Assembly (NCBI RefSeq): GCF_023101685.1
Contig: NZ_CP082164.1
Location: 4,898,001-4,962,000 of the forward strand
Reading direction: 5' to 3'
Source of the DNA: Bradyrhizobium sp. 186
GTDB taxonomy: Bacteria > Pseudomonadota > Alphaproteobacteria > Rhizobiales > Xanthobacteraceae
Length of the DNA: 64,000 bases
Shown here piece after piece: positions 25,094 to 33,380 of the stretch; the first letter of the stretch is position 1; the number at the start of each line of letters is the position of its first letter. The notes under the pieces are model-generated. The model was not told the DNA's origin. It ran no database searches and saw nothing but the letters and a program-made list of their open reading frames with translations. The position numbers and the translations under genes are program-made.

Positions 25094-25524
25094 TCTTCAG
25101 GCCGAGCCACGCGCCATTGTAGGGTCGTCGCATTGCCGTTGACTTCGCCCGGCGTCTTGTCGGCGGGCGAGGTGTAGAGCGGGCGATAGCGATAGGCCCA
25201 CATCTTGCTACCGTCGTTGCGGCCAATCACGGTGAAATCCCCGATCGCCTTGGCATCCGCGGGTGCGACCAGCGGAACCCAGCTCTCGGTGCATTTGCCG
25301 TTGCAGTTCGATGTCTTGCCGGTAGTGTCCCGCTCGTAATAGTAGAGCGTCATGCCCTTGAGATCGACGAGCTTGGGGCCCTGCTTGGTCAGGACGACAC
25401 GGGCCGGCGAGGTCGTGGCGTCGGGCTTCGGCGGCGGAGGAGCATCGCCGCCGCCATGTCCGTTCGCGAGCGCCTGGCCGGTCGAGAGCGCGACCGCTGC
25501 GGCAACAATGACGAACCTGAGCAT
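25090..25524 (-). CDS. Secreted 'repeat of unknown function' protein (COG4315 / Lipoprotein_15 type)
   Basis: A 144-residue exported protein with signal peptide MLRFVIVAAAVALSTGQALA. Two copies of the family's short repeat are visible: KLVDLKGMTLYYYERDTTGK with NCNGKCTESWVPL, and SKMWAYRYRPLYTSPADKTPG, the latter being the typical G..PLY.y..D..PG. These periplasmic proteins have no proven role. An exact TTAA-N7-TTAA sequence lies 23 bases upstream of the start. Confidence 0.85.
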   Translation of the reverse strand: MLRFVIVAAAVALSTGQALANGHGGGDAPPPPKPDATTSPARVVLTKQGPKLVDLKGMTLYYYERDTTGKTSNCNGKCTESWVPLVAPADAKAIGDFTVIGRNDGSKMWAYRYRPLYTSPADKTPGEVNGNATTLQWRVARPED

Positions 25525-25546
25525 CCGAAACTCCCAACCGGCAGAG

Positions 25547-25561
25547 TTAATCGCGCGTTAA
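25547..25561. promoter_or_regulatory. CtrA-like box upstream of the COG4315 gene
   Basis: TTAATCGCGCGTTAA is an exact TTAA-N7-TTAA match lying 23-37 bases before the start codon of the leftward exported-protein gene, where it would overlap the promoter. It also overlaps GCGCG symmetry. Confidence 0.45.
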
Positions 25562-25644
25562 AGCGCCGAATGAGGTCGACGGTAGCAGCCGAAGGTTAGT
25601 TCCGGGTTTCGCGGCGCTGCGATAATTACGTACCTGGAAGCGGG

Positions 25645-26109
25645 CTATGCCTGCACATCGCGTAGCGGGGCGCGGCTGAGCTCGTTGCCGGCGGCGATCG
25701 CCTTGTGCAACAGCCGCATCAGCTCCTCGCCTTCCTTCGCGCTGAGACCGCGCAGCATGATGCGCTGGGCGGATTCCACGGCCGGCGTGATCTTGCGCAG
25801 CGTGCGACGACCTTCGTCAGTGATCTCGAGCTCGCGGGCGCGGCGGTCGCGGCGGGAGGCGCGTCGCTCCGCAAGGCCCTTCTGCACGAGGCGGTCGATT
25901 ACGCCGGTGATGGTGGTGCGGTCGTAGGCGATCAATCCGGCGAGCGTCACCTGGTCGAGGCCGGGATTAGCCTTGATGGTCGCGAGCGCCGCGTATTGCA
26001 CCGGCGTGAGGTCGAAGCCGGCATCCCCGACCTCGGCCAAGAACACCGCCACCGCGATCTGCTGGAACCGGCGCGCCAGATGTCCGGGCATGTCGTTATT
26101 GTCTTTCAA
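25645..26109 (-). CDS. mobR: MarR-family regulator, MobR-like
   Basis: A 154-residue MarR regulator. The winged helix-turn-helix (about 30-110) shows LTPVQYAALATIKANPGLDQ, VTLAGLIAYDRTTITGVIDR, LVQKGLAERRASRRDRRARE. It is divergent from the 3-hydroxybenzoate 4-monooxygenase gene. In Comamonas testosteroni a MarR protein, MobR, represses mobA until 3-hydroxybenzoate binds, and the same gene pair and an operator-covered promoter are seen here. The name rests on this context, not on a comparison of full sequences. Confidence 0.85.
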   Translation of the reverse strand: MKDNNDMPGHLARRFQQIAVAVFLAEVGDAGFDLTPVQYAALATIKANPGLDQVTLAGLIAYDRTTITGVIDRLVQKGLAERRASRRDRRARELEITDEGRRTLRKITPAVESAQRIMLRGLSAKEGEELMRLLHKAIAAGNELSRAPLRDVQA

Positions 26110-26143
26110 CGAATTCTCCTAGGGCAGGCGCGACGCGGGATCG

Positions 26144-26172
26144 TTGACAAGTATACTGATAGTCAGCATACT
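26144..26172 (+). promoter_or_regulatory. mobA promoter overlapped by a MarR operator
   Basis: TTGACA (26144-26149) and CATACT (26167-26172) are spaced 17 bases, a good sigma-70 promoter for mobA. An inverted repeat, AGTATACTGA (26150-26159) and TCAGCATACT (26163-26172), separated by 3 bases with one mismatch, fills the spacer and -10 element. This is the expected site for repression by the divergent MarR protein. Confidence 0.75.
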
Positions 26173-26210
26173 GAGCAATACCAAACAGAACATCGGCGGG
26201 AGAGGTGCTC

Positions 26211-28133
26211 ATGCAATTCCATCTCAATGGATTTCAGCCGGGCGATCCTGAGATCGCCGATCCCGCCGAGCGCGTTCAGGGCTCGGGCGCACCGGGCGCC
26301 GTGGCTGGAGAGCTCGATGTCCTGATCGTCGGCTGTGGCCCCGCGGGTCTCACGCTCGCCGCCCAACTTGCGCAATTTTCCGACATCAAGACCTGCATCG
26401 TCGAGCAGAAGCCGGGCCCGTTGCTGGTCGGCCAGGCCGACGGTATCGCCTGCCGCACCATGGAGATGTTCCACGCCTACGGCTTTAGCGAGCGCGTGCT
26501 GAAGGAGGCCTATTGGGTCAACGAGACGACATTCTGGAAGCCGGACGAGCGGGCGCCAGAGAAGATCGTTCGCAGCGGCCGGGTGCAGGACGTCGAGGAC
26601 GGGCTATCGGAATTCCCGCATGTTATCCTAAACCAGGCGCGCATCCATGACGGCTTTCTCGACGTCATGCGCAAATCGCCGGCCATGCTCGAGCCCTATT
26701 ACGGTCGCCGCCTGCTCGACCTCCAGGTTGATCCCGCCGCCGGTCCTGTCGATCATGCGGTGACTGTCCGTCTCGCGGGCGTCGATCCCGAGAACGAGGG
26801 CAGGGTCGAGACGATCAAGGCGCGCTATGTCGTCGGCTGCGACGGTGCGCGCAGCACGGTGCGCAAATCGATCGGCCGCGAACTGCACGGCGATTCCGCC
26901 AACCACGCCTGGGGCGTGATGGACGTGTTGGCGGTGACCGATTTTCCCGACATCCGCTTCAAGGCCCTGATCCAATCCGCGAAGGACGGCAGCCTTCTCA
27001 TCATTCCCCGGGAGGGCGGCTACATGGTCCGCCTCTATGTCGAGCTCGCCAAGCTCGATGTCGGCGAGCGCGTCGCCGATCGCAGCATCACCGCCGATGA
27101 CGTGATCGCCAAGGCGCAGCGGATATTGAAGCCGCATGCGCTCGAGGTGAAGGAGATCGCATGGTGGTCGGTCTACGAGATCGGCCAGCGTCTGACCGAC
27201 AAGTTCGATGACGTGCCGGAGGCCGAGATTGCGACGCGCCTGCCACGCATCTTCATCGCTGGCGATGCCTGCCACACCCATAGCCCGAAGGCGGGGCAGG
27301 GCATGAACGTCTCGATGCAGGATGCCTTCAATCTCGGCTGGAAGCTCGCCGCCGTCATCCGCCAGCAATGTGCGCCGAGCCTGCTGCATTCCTATTCGGT
27401 GGAGCGCCAGGCGGTTGCGAAAGAGCTGATTGATTTCGACCGCGAATGGGCGGGGATTCTTGCTTCCGCCGCCAAGGCCGGCGGCTCCGACGCGGCGAAG
27501 ACGCAGGACTATTTCGTGAGGCACGGCCGCTACACCGCGGGCACAGCGACGCACTATCGTCCGTCGGTCCTCACCGGCGCGGCCTCGCATCAGCATCTCG
27601 CGCAAGGTCTTGTCATCGGCACGCGCTTTCATTCCGCGCCCGTGATCCGGCTTGCGGACGCGAAGCCGGTCCATCTCGGCCACGCCGCGCAGGCTGACGG
27701 CCGCTTCCGCATCTACGCATTTTCGCCCACGGAAGATCCCGCGGCAACCGGCTCGGCCATTCGTGCGTTGTGCGAGTTCCTCGCCGAAGCAAGGGAATCT
27801 CCGGTGAAGCGATACACTCCGGCAGGCGCCGACATCGACAGCGTGATCGACCTGCGCGCGGTGTTTCAGCAGGATCATCGCGAGTTCGCCGTCGAGGCGA
27901 TGCCCGCGCTGCTTCTTCCACGCAAGGGCCGCTACGGCCTGATCGACTACGAGAAGATGTTCTGTCCTGACCTCAAGAACGGACAGGACGTCTTCGCCAT
28001 GCGCGGCATCGATCGCAATGCCGGCTGCATGGTCGTGGTGCGACCGGATCAATATGTCGCTCAGGTGCTGCCGCTCAAGGACTTTGCCGGGCTCGCGTCG
28101 TACTTTGACGGGTTCATGCTGCAAGTAAGGTGA
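26211..28133 (+). CDS. mobA: 3-hydroxybenzoate 4-monooxygenase (FAD-dependent)
   Basis: A 640-residue flavoprotein hydroxylase starting at ATG 26211, after GGGAGAGG. FAD-binding GCGPAGLTLAAQL is near residue 38, the NAD(P)H/FAD DG motif is GCDGARSTVRKSIG, and the second FAD motif is GDACHTHSPKAGQGMN; a thioredoxin-like C-terminal domain ends VVRPDQYVAQVLPL. The N-terminus MQFHLNGFQPGDPEIADPAE and the segment GLSEFPHVILNQARIHD closely resemble MobA of Comamonas as I recall it. It makes protocatechuate from 3-hydroxybenzoate. Phenol 2-monooxygenase is the main alternative. Confidence 0.88.
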   Translation: MQFHLNGFQPGDPEIADPAERVQGSGAPGAVAGELDVLIVGCGPAGLTLAAQLAQFSDIKTCIVEQKPGPLLVGQADGIACRTMEMFHAYGFSERVLKEAYWVNETTFWKPDERAPEKIVRSGRVQDVEDGLSEFPHVILNQARIHDGFLDVMRKSPAMLEPYYGRRLLDLQVDPAAGPVDHAVTVRLAGVDPENEGRVETIKARYVVGCDGARSTVRKSIGRELHGDSANHAWGVMDVLAVTDFPDIRFKALIQSAKDGSLLIIPREGGYMVRLYVELAKLDVGERVADRSITADDVIAKAQRILKPHALEVKEIAWWSVYEIGQRLTDKFDDVPEAEIATRLPRIFIAGDACHTHSPKAGQGMNVSMQDAFNLGWKLAAVIRQQCAPSLLHSYSVERQAVAKELIDFDREWAGILASAAKAGGSDAAKTQDYFVRHGRYTAGTATHYRPSVLTGAASHQHLAQGLVIGTRFHSAPVIRLADAKPVHLGHAAQADGRFRIYAFSPTEDPAATGSAIRALCEFLAEARESPVKRYTPAGADIDSVIDLRAVFQQDHREFAVEAMPALLLPRKGRYGLIDYEKMFCPDLKNGQDVFAMRGIDRNAGCMVVVRPDQYVAQVLPLKDFAGLASYFDGFMLQVR

Positions 28134-28286
28134 GCCGGATATTCGCTTCGCCGATGAACGGCGGATGAATATCGAACTCGGCGCACACTAAACTGCCCTG
28201 CGTCTCAATATTTCGACGGATGCGATGACAATGCGCGGAACGCTCGTTCCGCTCGGGCGTTCCGACCTGCAAAGGAGGAACACGCC

Positions 28287-29270
28287 ATGAGACTCAAAAG
28301 CATTTTGGTTGCCGCATTGCTGCTTGCCCCGACGGCTGCATCGGCCGCTCCGGGCATCGTCACCGTCTCGACCGGCTTGCGCGCCGGGCCGGGGTCGGGC
28401 TTTCCCCTGGTCGACCGCGTCCCCGGGGGCGCCCGCGTCAACATCCATGGTTGCCTGAGAGGGAATGCTTGGTGCGACGTCAGCTTCTCCGATGATCGCG
28501 GCTGGGTGTCGTCGCAATATCTCGAATATCTCTACCGCAATCACTACGTCTATCTTCCCGATTATGTCGACGAGATCGACGTGCCCATCGTTCCCTTCGT
28601 GCTGAGCTCATACTGGTCTAGCTACTATGAAGGGCGGCCGTGGTATCGGCGGCACGCCTACTGGAATAACTACTGGATCTCGCATGAGCGTTTCGCGACG
28701 CGGATGGATCTCGATCCGCGCGCAGCCCGCATCGGCCGCACAGCGACGCGAGACGCCGCCATCGCGCTGGGGCGTCACGGGGAAAACGCCAAGCGCGGTG
28801 CTGTAGTCTCCGGGCGCAATGCCGTGACGGCACGGCATGACGCCGCTATCACCAAACGCGACGCTGCGGTCGCGAATGACCGCATCCACGCCAGACGAAG
28901 CGAGCGTTTCGCGCGCGAGCAGACCCACGTGCAGAGCCCCAACCCGCGTGATGCGCAGGCGCGCATGATGCATGACCATGCTGCGAACCGTGCCGCGGCG
29001 CGGGCGCAACCGATGGCTCGTGCACATGAAGCGCCGCGTGTGGCGGCCGCGCCCGCGGCCCGGCCGGCGGCGCCGCATATGGCGCAGCCCCATATGGCAC
29101 AGCCCAATGTCAGCCATGGTTCGCCGATGAATGCGCATGCCCAGATGCCGGCGCCGCGCGCAGCCGCACCTGCCATGCCGCACCCGGGCGGCGGTGCCCC
29201 GCATATCAATGCCGCTCCGCATGGCGGCGGTGGCCCGGCCGGCGGCCCCGGCGACCACCAGAAGCACTAG
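28287..29270 (+). CDS. SH3-domain exported protein with His/Met/Ala-rich tail
   Basis: A 327-residue exported protein with GGAGG at 28274-28278 and signal peptide MRLKSILVAALLLAPTAASA. A bacterial SH3-like domain follows (about 22-78: VTVSTGLRAGPGSGFPLVDR, then CLRGNAWCDVSFSDDRGWVS). A Tyr/Trp-rich stretch comes next, then about 180 residues of low-complexity Ala/Arg/His/Met/Pro sequence with AAPHMAQPHMAQPN repeats. The SH3 domain suggests binding of cell wall or peptide; the His/Met tail could bind metal. A strong terminator follows. Confidence 0.85.
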   Translation: MRLKSILVAALLLAPTAASAAPGIVTVSTGLRAGPGSGFPLVDRVPGGARVNIHGCLRGNAWCDVSFSDDRGWVSSQYLEYLYRNHYVYLPDYVDEIDVPIVPFVLSSYWSSYYEGRPWYRRHAYWNNYWISHERFATRMDLDPRAARIGRTATRDAAIALGRHGENAKRGAVVSGRNAVTARHDAAITKRDAAVANDRIHARRSERFAREQTHVQSPNPRDAQARMMHDHAANRAAARAQPMARAHEAPRVAAAPAARPAAPHMAQPHMAQPNVSHGSPMNAHAQMPAPRAAAPAMPHPGGGAPHINAAPHGGGGPAGGPGDHQKH

Positions 29271-29277
29271 CTATTGC

Positions 29278-29310
29278 AAGAGCCCGGCCTTCGCGCCGGG
29301 CTCTTTCTTG
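29278..29310 (+). terminator. Rho-independent terminator
   Basis: AAGAGCCCGG (29278-29287) pairs with CCGGGCTCTT (29296-29305) across an 8-base loop and is followed by TTCTT. It ends the SH3-protein gene. Confidence 0.85.
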
Positions 29311-29432
29311 GGCCGGGCGCAAAGCGCCTAAAGTTTGAACCAGTTCTTCGCGAGTAGATTTCATCGATCGTAATATCTCTATCGAAAGCTGTAAGCATCC
29401 ACTCGGGGCAGGCGGGGCACGGGAGGATGACG

Positions 29433-29711
29433 ATGAGACAGAGTCAGTCGGAGACGCGCCGCCAAAATGTCGCGAAGCGGTCGATGACCAAAGAGGCCAA
29501 GCAGCTGACCGGCCTGATCGCCGGTCTGCGCAAATCCCTCGATGGCATCCAGAAAGAACGGGCGAGTACAAAGCTTTCCGGCGCCGAGATAGGCTTGCTC
29601 GACGAACGCCGCAACAATCTGCTGCTCACCATCGCAGCCCTCAACGACCGCCTGTCGGCAGTGCAGGGGCTGATCGATCTCGGCCGCCCACATATCATCC
29701 GCGTGCACTGA
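29433..29711 (+). CDS. Small helical hypothetical protein
   Basis: A 92-residue basic, helical protein; ATG 29433 sits six bases after GGGAGG (29421-29426), though ATG 29427 is also in frame. It contains KEAKQLTGLIAGLRKSLDGI and LDERRNNLLLTIAALNDRL, likely two helices forming a hairpin or coiled coil. No known domain. Confidence 0.6.
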   Translation: MRQSQSETRRQNVAKRSMTKEAKQLTGLIAGLRKSLDGIQKERASTKLSGAEIGLLDERRNNLLLTIAALNDRLSAVQGLIDLGRPHIIRVH

Positions 29712-29893
29712 GCGGAGCGCAGACGTGGCGCTATCGGTTTCGTCGCGATGGCGACGGTCCGGGCCCGGCTGGAATCGATCTCCGCGCACAATGCTGCCGT
29801 GGATGGCACCAAATAGCCACGCTCCCGGCGAATTGCCGCCAAAGCCCGCTGCCACGAGGAGAGCGGGTGCAGGGCAACGCAAGGGGATGCGCA

Positions 29894-30073
29894 TTGGCGT
29901 ACAAGATGGTCGCAGAACGCGACAATGCGAAGTACAGTTTCGCCCGCGAGAGCCGGTTGCTCATCGTGGCGAAGGCTAAGGTTTGGGCGAGTGAAGGGTG
30001 GCGGGTCGTCATTACCGATCAGGACGGCAAGGCCTACGCGCCGCCGGAGTTCGATCAGTTGCTGGCGGCGTGA
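29894..30073 (+). CDS. Small conserved-type hypothetical protein
   Basis: A 59-residue protein. TTG 29894 after AGGGG (29881-29886) is the preferred start (initiator Met, then AYKMVAERDNAKYSFARES); GTG 29867 would add nine residues. The core RLLIVAKAKVWASEGWRVVI is a helix-strand unit. It resembles a short protein family repeated in Bradyrhizobium; function unknown. Confidence 0.6.
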   Translation: MAYKMVAERDNAKYSFARESRLLIVAKAKVWASEGWRVVITDQDGKAYAPPEFDQLLAA

Positions 30074-30101
30074 CTTGCGCGACGGGGCTAGGGGACGACA
30101 T

Positions 30102-30464
30102 TTGACTTCGCTATTTCGATCGGGGCGCGATTTCCTCGCGCCCCCGATGACTATTGTAACGACTCTTGCAGCCGCCGCCGCGCTGACGGCGACGATCGCA
30201 TCCGCGCAAAATCTCGATGCCGGCAAACCGGCCGCAAAGCTGTTCGCCGATGGCTGCTCGACCTGTCATCGTAGCCCGCGCGGCCTTGCGAAGGGGCGCT
30301 TCAGCCTGACGCTGTCCTGGTTCCTGAAAGACCATTACGCGACCAGTCCCGACTCGGCCAAGGCGCTCGCTGCGTATCTGCAGTCGGTCGATGAGCCCCC
30401 ACGCGCTGCGGCGAAGCGTGCCGCAAAGCCGACCCGATCCGCGCCACGTCCGCCCGCCCGGTGA
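30102..30464 (+). CDS. Exported c-type haem (CxxCH) protein
   Basis: A 120-residue protein from TTG 30102 (AGGGGACG just upstream). The hydrophobic stretch IVTTLAAAAALTATIASAQ is an export signal, with Arg residues ahead of it; ATG 30147 is the alternative start. One haem-binding site, FADGCSTCHRSP, follows, then LSWFLKDHYATSPDSAKALAAYLQSVD. It ends in a basic Pro/Ala-rich tail. The axial Met is not obvious. Probably a small periplasmic cytochrome, perhaps partner of the next gene, which also has a CxxCH site. Confidence 0.7.
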   Translation: MTSLFRSGRDFLAPPMTIVTTLAAAAALTATIASAQNLDAGKPAAKLFADGCSTCHRSPRGLAKGRFSLTLSWFLKDHYATSPDSAKALAAYLQSVDEPPRAAAKRAAKPTRSAPRPPAR

Positions 30465-30571
30465 CAAAACCGCTAGCCGCCGCCCGCGACGCTCCGGCGC
30501 GCGGCCACGGGTTCAATCAAAAATAGAATAATTGTAGAGTCCATCGAGAGGTGATATTAAACCTGAAGTAG

Positions 30572-32283
30572 TTGTTATGCAGAAAGCAACTGAAGCGTCC
30601 CCGTCGGACAGATCTCGGGATTAGGTCGCGCATCACATTTTTCGAGCTCTGGCGGCAATGGGTCGGGCTCGTATCCGTGTGGATTTCCCATGAAGCTTGG
30701 CTAATTGTAGCCCTGATGCCGGTTGCGATCGCGGCGGCACTGCCGCGGCCGGCCGCGCAGCAGAGCCCCCCGCCGCAAGCCGCAGCGCCACCATATATTC
30801 CGCAGGCGAAGTTCTGCGCCAATGGCGGCAATGGGCTGTGCGCGATCGTGCCGGCCTATATCGGCCCCGATCCCGGCCTAAAGCAAACCCAGGGCTATAA
30901 CGGCCTCTATGGCCAACCGCCACAAAGCGAGACAGCGGACGTGCAGTCGCCGTTCGACAACATGGCCTGGCAGATGTTCGTCGCGCTCAACTGGGCGGCC
31001 GACAGCGTCAAGCAGCCGGCGCCGCAGGGACTGACGCAGCCGGGCCGGCGGGTCTGGCAGACCTATCCGAAGGTCTCTTCGCTGTTTGGCAATGCGCCGG
31101 TGATAGCCGGCTGCACCCAGGCGCTGGCCTTGCCGATCTTCCATATCGGCTCGAACGGCCAGGGCCAGCCGATGCCGAACAACGAGGAATATCTCCAGGC
31201 TGCGACCAACAAGCCGCTGATCGACATCAACGGCAACTGGACCCTGTTCGAGCGGCGCGTCAACGAGGTCGAGGCGCAATATCTGCGCGCGCCCGGTGGT
31301 CAGAAGTTACAGACGCTGACGACCAAGGCCGGTCAGCTCAACTTCATCAAGCACAATCGGGGCGGCGCCGAGTTCACCTCGTCGGCCACGGTGCCCGACG
31401 GTGCCAATGGAGCGATCGAGATCAAGGCGTCCTGGCGCATCCACGATCCTGCCAAAGACGATCCGGCAAGATTCTTCACCCAGAACATCCTGCTCGCAGT
31501 GTCCGGCGACCTCGTGCGCGGCGGCCGTCCGTTCTGCCGCAGCGTGCGGGTGGGGCTCGTCGGCATGCACATCCTCGAGCGCAATCCGCTGGACAAGATT
31601 AATCCGGCGCTGCGGCCGCAATGGATCTGGGCGACCTTCGAGCATGTCGACAACGCGCCGCTCGCGGCCGCGCCCTGCAACGTCGCGGATGGCTGCGGCA
31701 CCGACAAGGCCACGAACTGGATCAACCAGCCGAGCTGCGGTCCAGCCGATCCGGCGCCCGGCGCGCATTTCTCATTCTTCAACACTGGCGCTGCGCCGGG
31801 CAGCGGCACCAACGTATCCCCGCAGCCCCCGGCGGCACCAAGGCGGCATTCCCGTGGAATTCGCGCCAGCCATATGCGCAGGGCGGTACGACCGGCGCGA
31901 CTGCGATGCCGCAGGCGGTGCGCTGCTGGCGCATCTACCCGACCACGGGCGTGCTCAACGAGCAATGGCGGAGGGCATTGCGCTCGCTCAAGAGCGTGTT
32001 CCAGAACTACATGCTGATAGGCACGCAATGGGGCGGCAATGTCGAACCGCCGACGCCGCCGAATCCGGTTCCGGCCAATGCGGTGCCGGGCATGCTCTCC
32101 AACATGACGCTCGAAACCTACATCCAGAACTATCTCAGCAATGGAGCCGCGGGGCCGGGGTCGTGCGTCAGCTGCCACAGTTTCGCAACGCTGGCGGACG
32201 GCAAGACCTCTGCGAATTTCAGCTTCCTGCCAGGAATCGTGGACTCGTCAATGCTGCGCGCCAAGATCAAGACGGCGCCGTGA
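30572..32283 (+). pseudogene. Exported haem-containing hypothetical protein, frameshifted
   Basis: A protein of about 570 residues read in two frames. The first frame runs from about 30572 to the switch and includes a hydrophobic export segment WLIVALMPVAIAAALP, the sequence VQSPFDNMAWQMFVALNWAA and GNWTLFERRVNEVEAQYLRAP. At a CCCCC run (about 31826-31830) coding sense moves to the frame ending at 32283, which carries FPWNSRQPYAQGG, TLETYIQNYLSNG and the haem site CVSCHSFATLADG. Left unshifted, translation ends at 32017 without the haem site. Start codon uncertain (TTG 30572 is the longest). Mutation or homopolymer error. Confidence 0.7.
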
Positions 32284-32293
32284 AGGTCGGCGG

Positions 32294-32863
32294 TTACCCG
32301 CGCCGATAGGTCTGTGCGATCAGCCGGTCGTGCACGGCGCGGAGGTCGGCGCTGATACGGGTCTGTCCGGTCGCGACGTAGGACAGCCAGGCGCCGTCGG
32401 CGGCAAGGCGCACGATCTGGAGCTCGGACGTACCGTCAGTGGCGCGATGGCGCTTCAGGCGCGCCTTCATCCACTCGTTCCAGAGCCGGCGCAGCGGCGG
32501 ATCGGTGACGACGACCATGCTCAGCGCCGCCCAGGGCGTAGCGAAGCCGAAGGCCTTGCCGGTGAATACCGCGTTCACATAGGCCCGCGTGAAACCGCCG
32601 CGCGGCTTCGGGTCAGCTTCGATGGCGGCGTCGATCTCGGCGTCGACGCGGGCGAGCAGATCGGCGAACAGGCCCTCGATCAGCGCCTGCTTGCTCCCGA
32701 AATGATGAAACAGGCCGCCCTTGGTGACGCCGGCCGCCGCCGCCACCGCCTGCACCGTGACGCCGGACACGCCATGGTCCATGGCGATGGCGGCCGCGTA
32801 GTCGAGCAGGGCCCGCCGCACCTGCTCGGGCTGCTTGGCGCGGGTGTAGGCGCTTGCCGCCAT
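32294..32863 (-). CDS. TetR-family repressor of the SMR pump
   Basis: A 189-residue TetR regulator from ATG 32863 (MAASAYTRAKQPEQVRRALL). The DNA-binding domain contains GVSGVTVQAVAAAAGVTKGG and LFHHFGSKQALIEGLFADLL. Its start codon overlaps the SMR stop by one base, so both are translated from one message. A strong dyad upstream of the SMR gene (33231-33254) would let it repress the operon. Ligands of such repressors are often cationic compounds pumped by the partner. Confidence 0.9.
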   Translation of the reverse strand: MAASAYTRAKQPEQVRRALLDYAAAIAMDHGVSGVTVQAVAAAAGVTKGGLFHHFGSKQALIEGLFADLLARVDAEIDAAIEADPKPRGGFTRAYVNAVFTGKAFGFATPWAALSMVVVTDPPLRRLWNEWMKARLKRHRATDGTSELQIVRLAADGAWLSYVATGQTRISADLRAVHDRLIAQTYRRG

Positions 32864-33207
32864 CAATGCACCGTCGTCTCCGAGAACAGGTTGATGACCA
32901 CCACCCCGGATACGATCAGCGCGATGCCGACGAAGGCGGCCGCATCCAGCATCTGACGGAACAGCACAAAGGAGAGCGTGGCGGTCAGGATGATGCCGAC
33001 CCCGCCCCAGATCGCATAGGCGATGCTCAGGGGGATGACCCGGATCGCGACCGACAGCGCGTAGAACGAGGCGGCATAGAACAGCACCATCGCCAGCGTC
33101 GGCCACGGCCGCGTGAACTGCGCGGACTGCTGGAGAAAGGCGGATGCGGCGACCTCGAAGACGATGGCGAGGGCGAGCGCGGCATGGGCGTTGAAGGCGG
33201 ACGTCAT
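32863..33207 (-). CDS. Small multidrug resistance (SMR) efflux protein
   Basis: A 114-residue inner-membrane protein with four transmembrane helices. The key glutamate is in helix 1, LALAIVFEVAASAFLQQS (Glu at about residue 18), and IPLSIAYAIWGGVGIILTAT in helix 3 is the SMR signature. ATG 33207 is used; upstream in-frame residues would cross the operator. It exports quaternary cations or guanidinium-type compounds by proton exchange. It is co-transcribed with the TetR gene. Confidence 0.93.
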   Translation of the reverse strand: MTSAFNAHAALALAIVFEVAASAFLQQSAQFTRPWPTLAMVLFYAASFYALSVAIRVIPLSIAYAIWGGVGIILTATLSFVLFRQMLDAAAFVGIALIVSGVVVINLFSETTVH

Positions 33208-33230
33208 GGCGGACCTGGAAGGAGGCGCGA

Positions 33231-33254
33231 AAGATACCGCGCGGTAGGTATCTT
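33231..33254. promoter_or_regulatory. Operator dyad upstream of the SMR-tetR operon
   Basis: Nested symmetry: outer arms AAGATACC and GGTATCTT enclose TACCGCGCGGTA, itself a perfect 12-bp palindrome. It ends 24 bases before the SMR start codon, a usual place for a TetR-type operator. Confidence 0.7.
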
Positions 33255-33380
33255 CAACAGGCGAATCATGGCTTTTGGTGGACTTGGCCATGCCTCGGGG
33301 ACATACCACTCGCGCGTGACGAGCCCGCGACAAGTCGCTAGCTTGCCCTTGTCCCCTTCCAGCAGATTGAGCGCCGCGCC

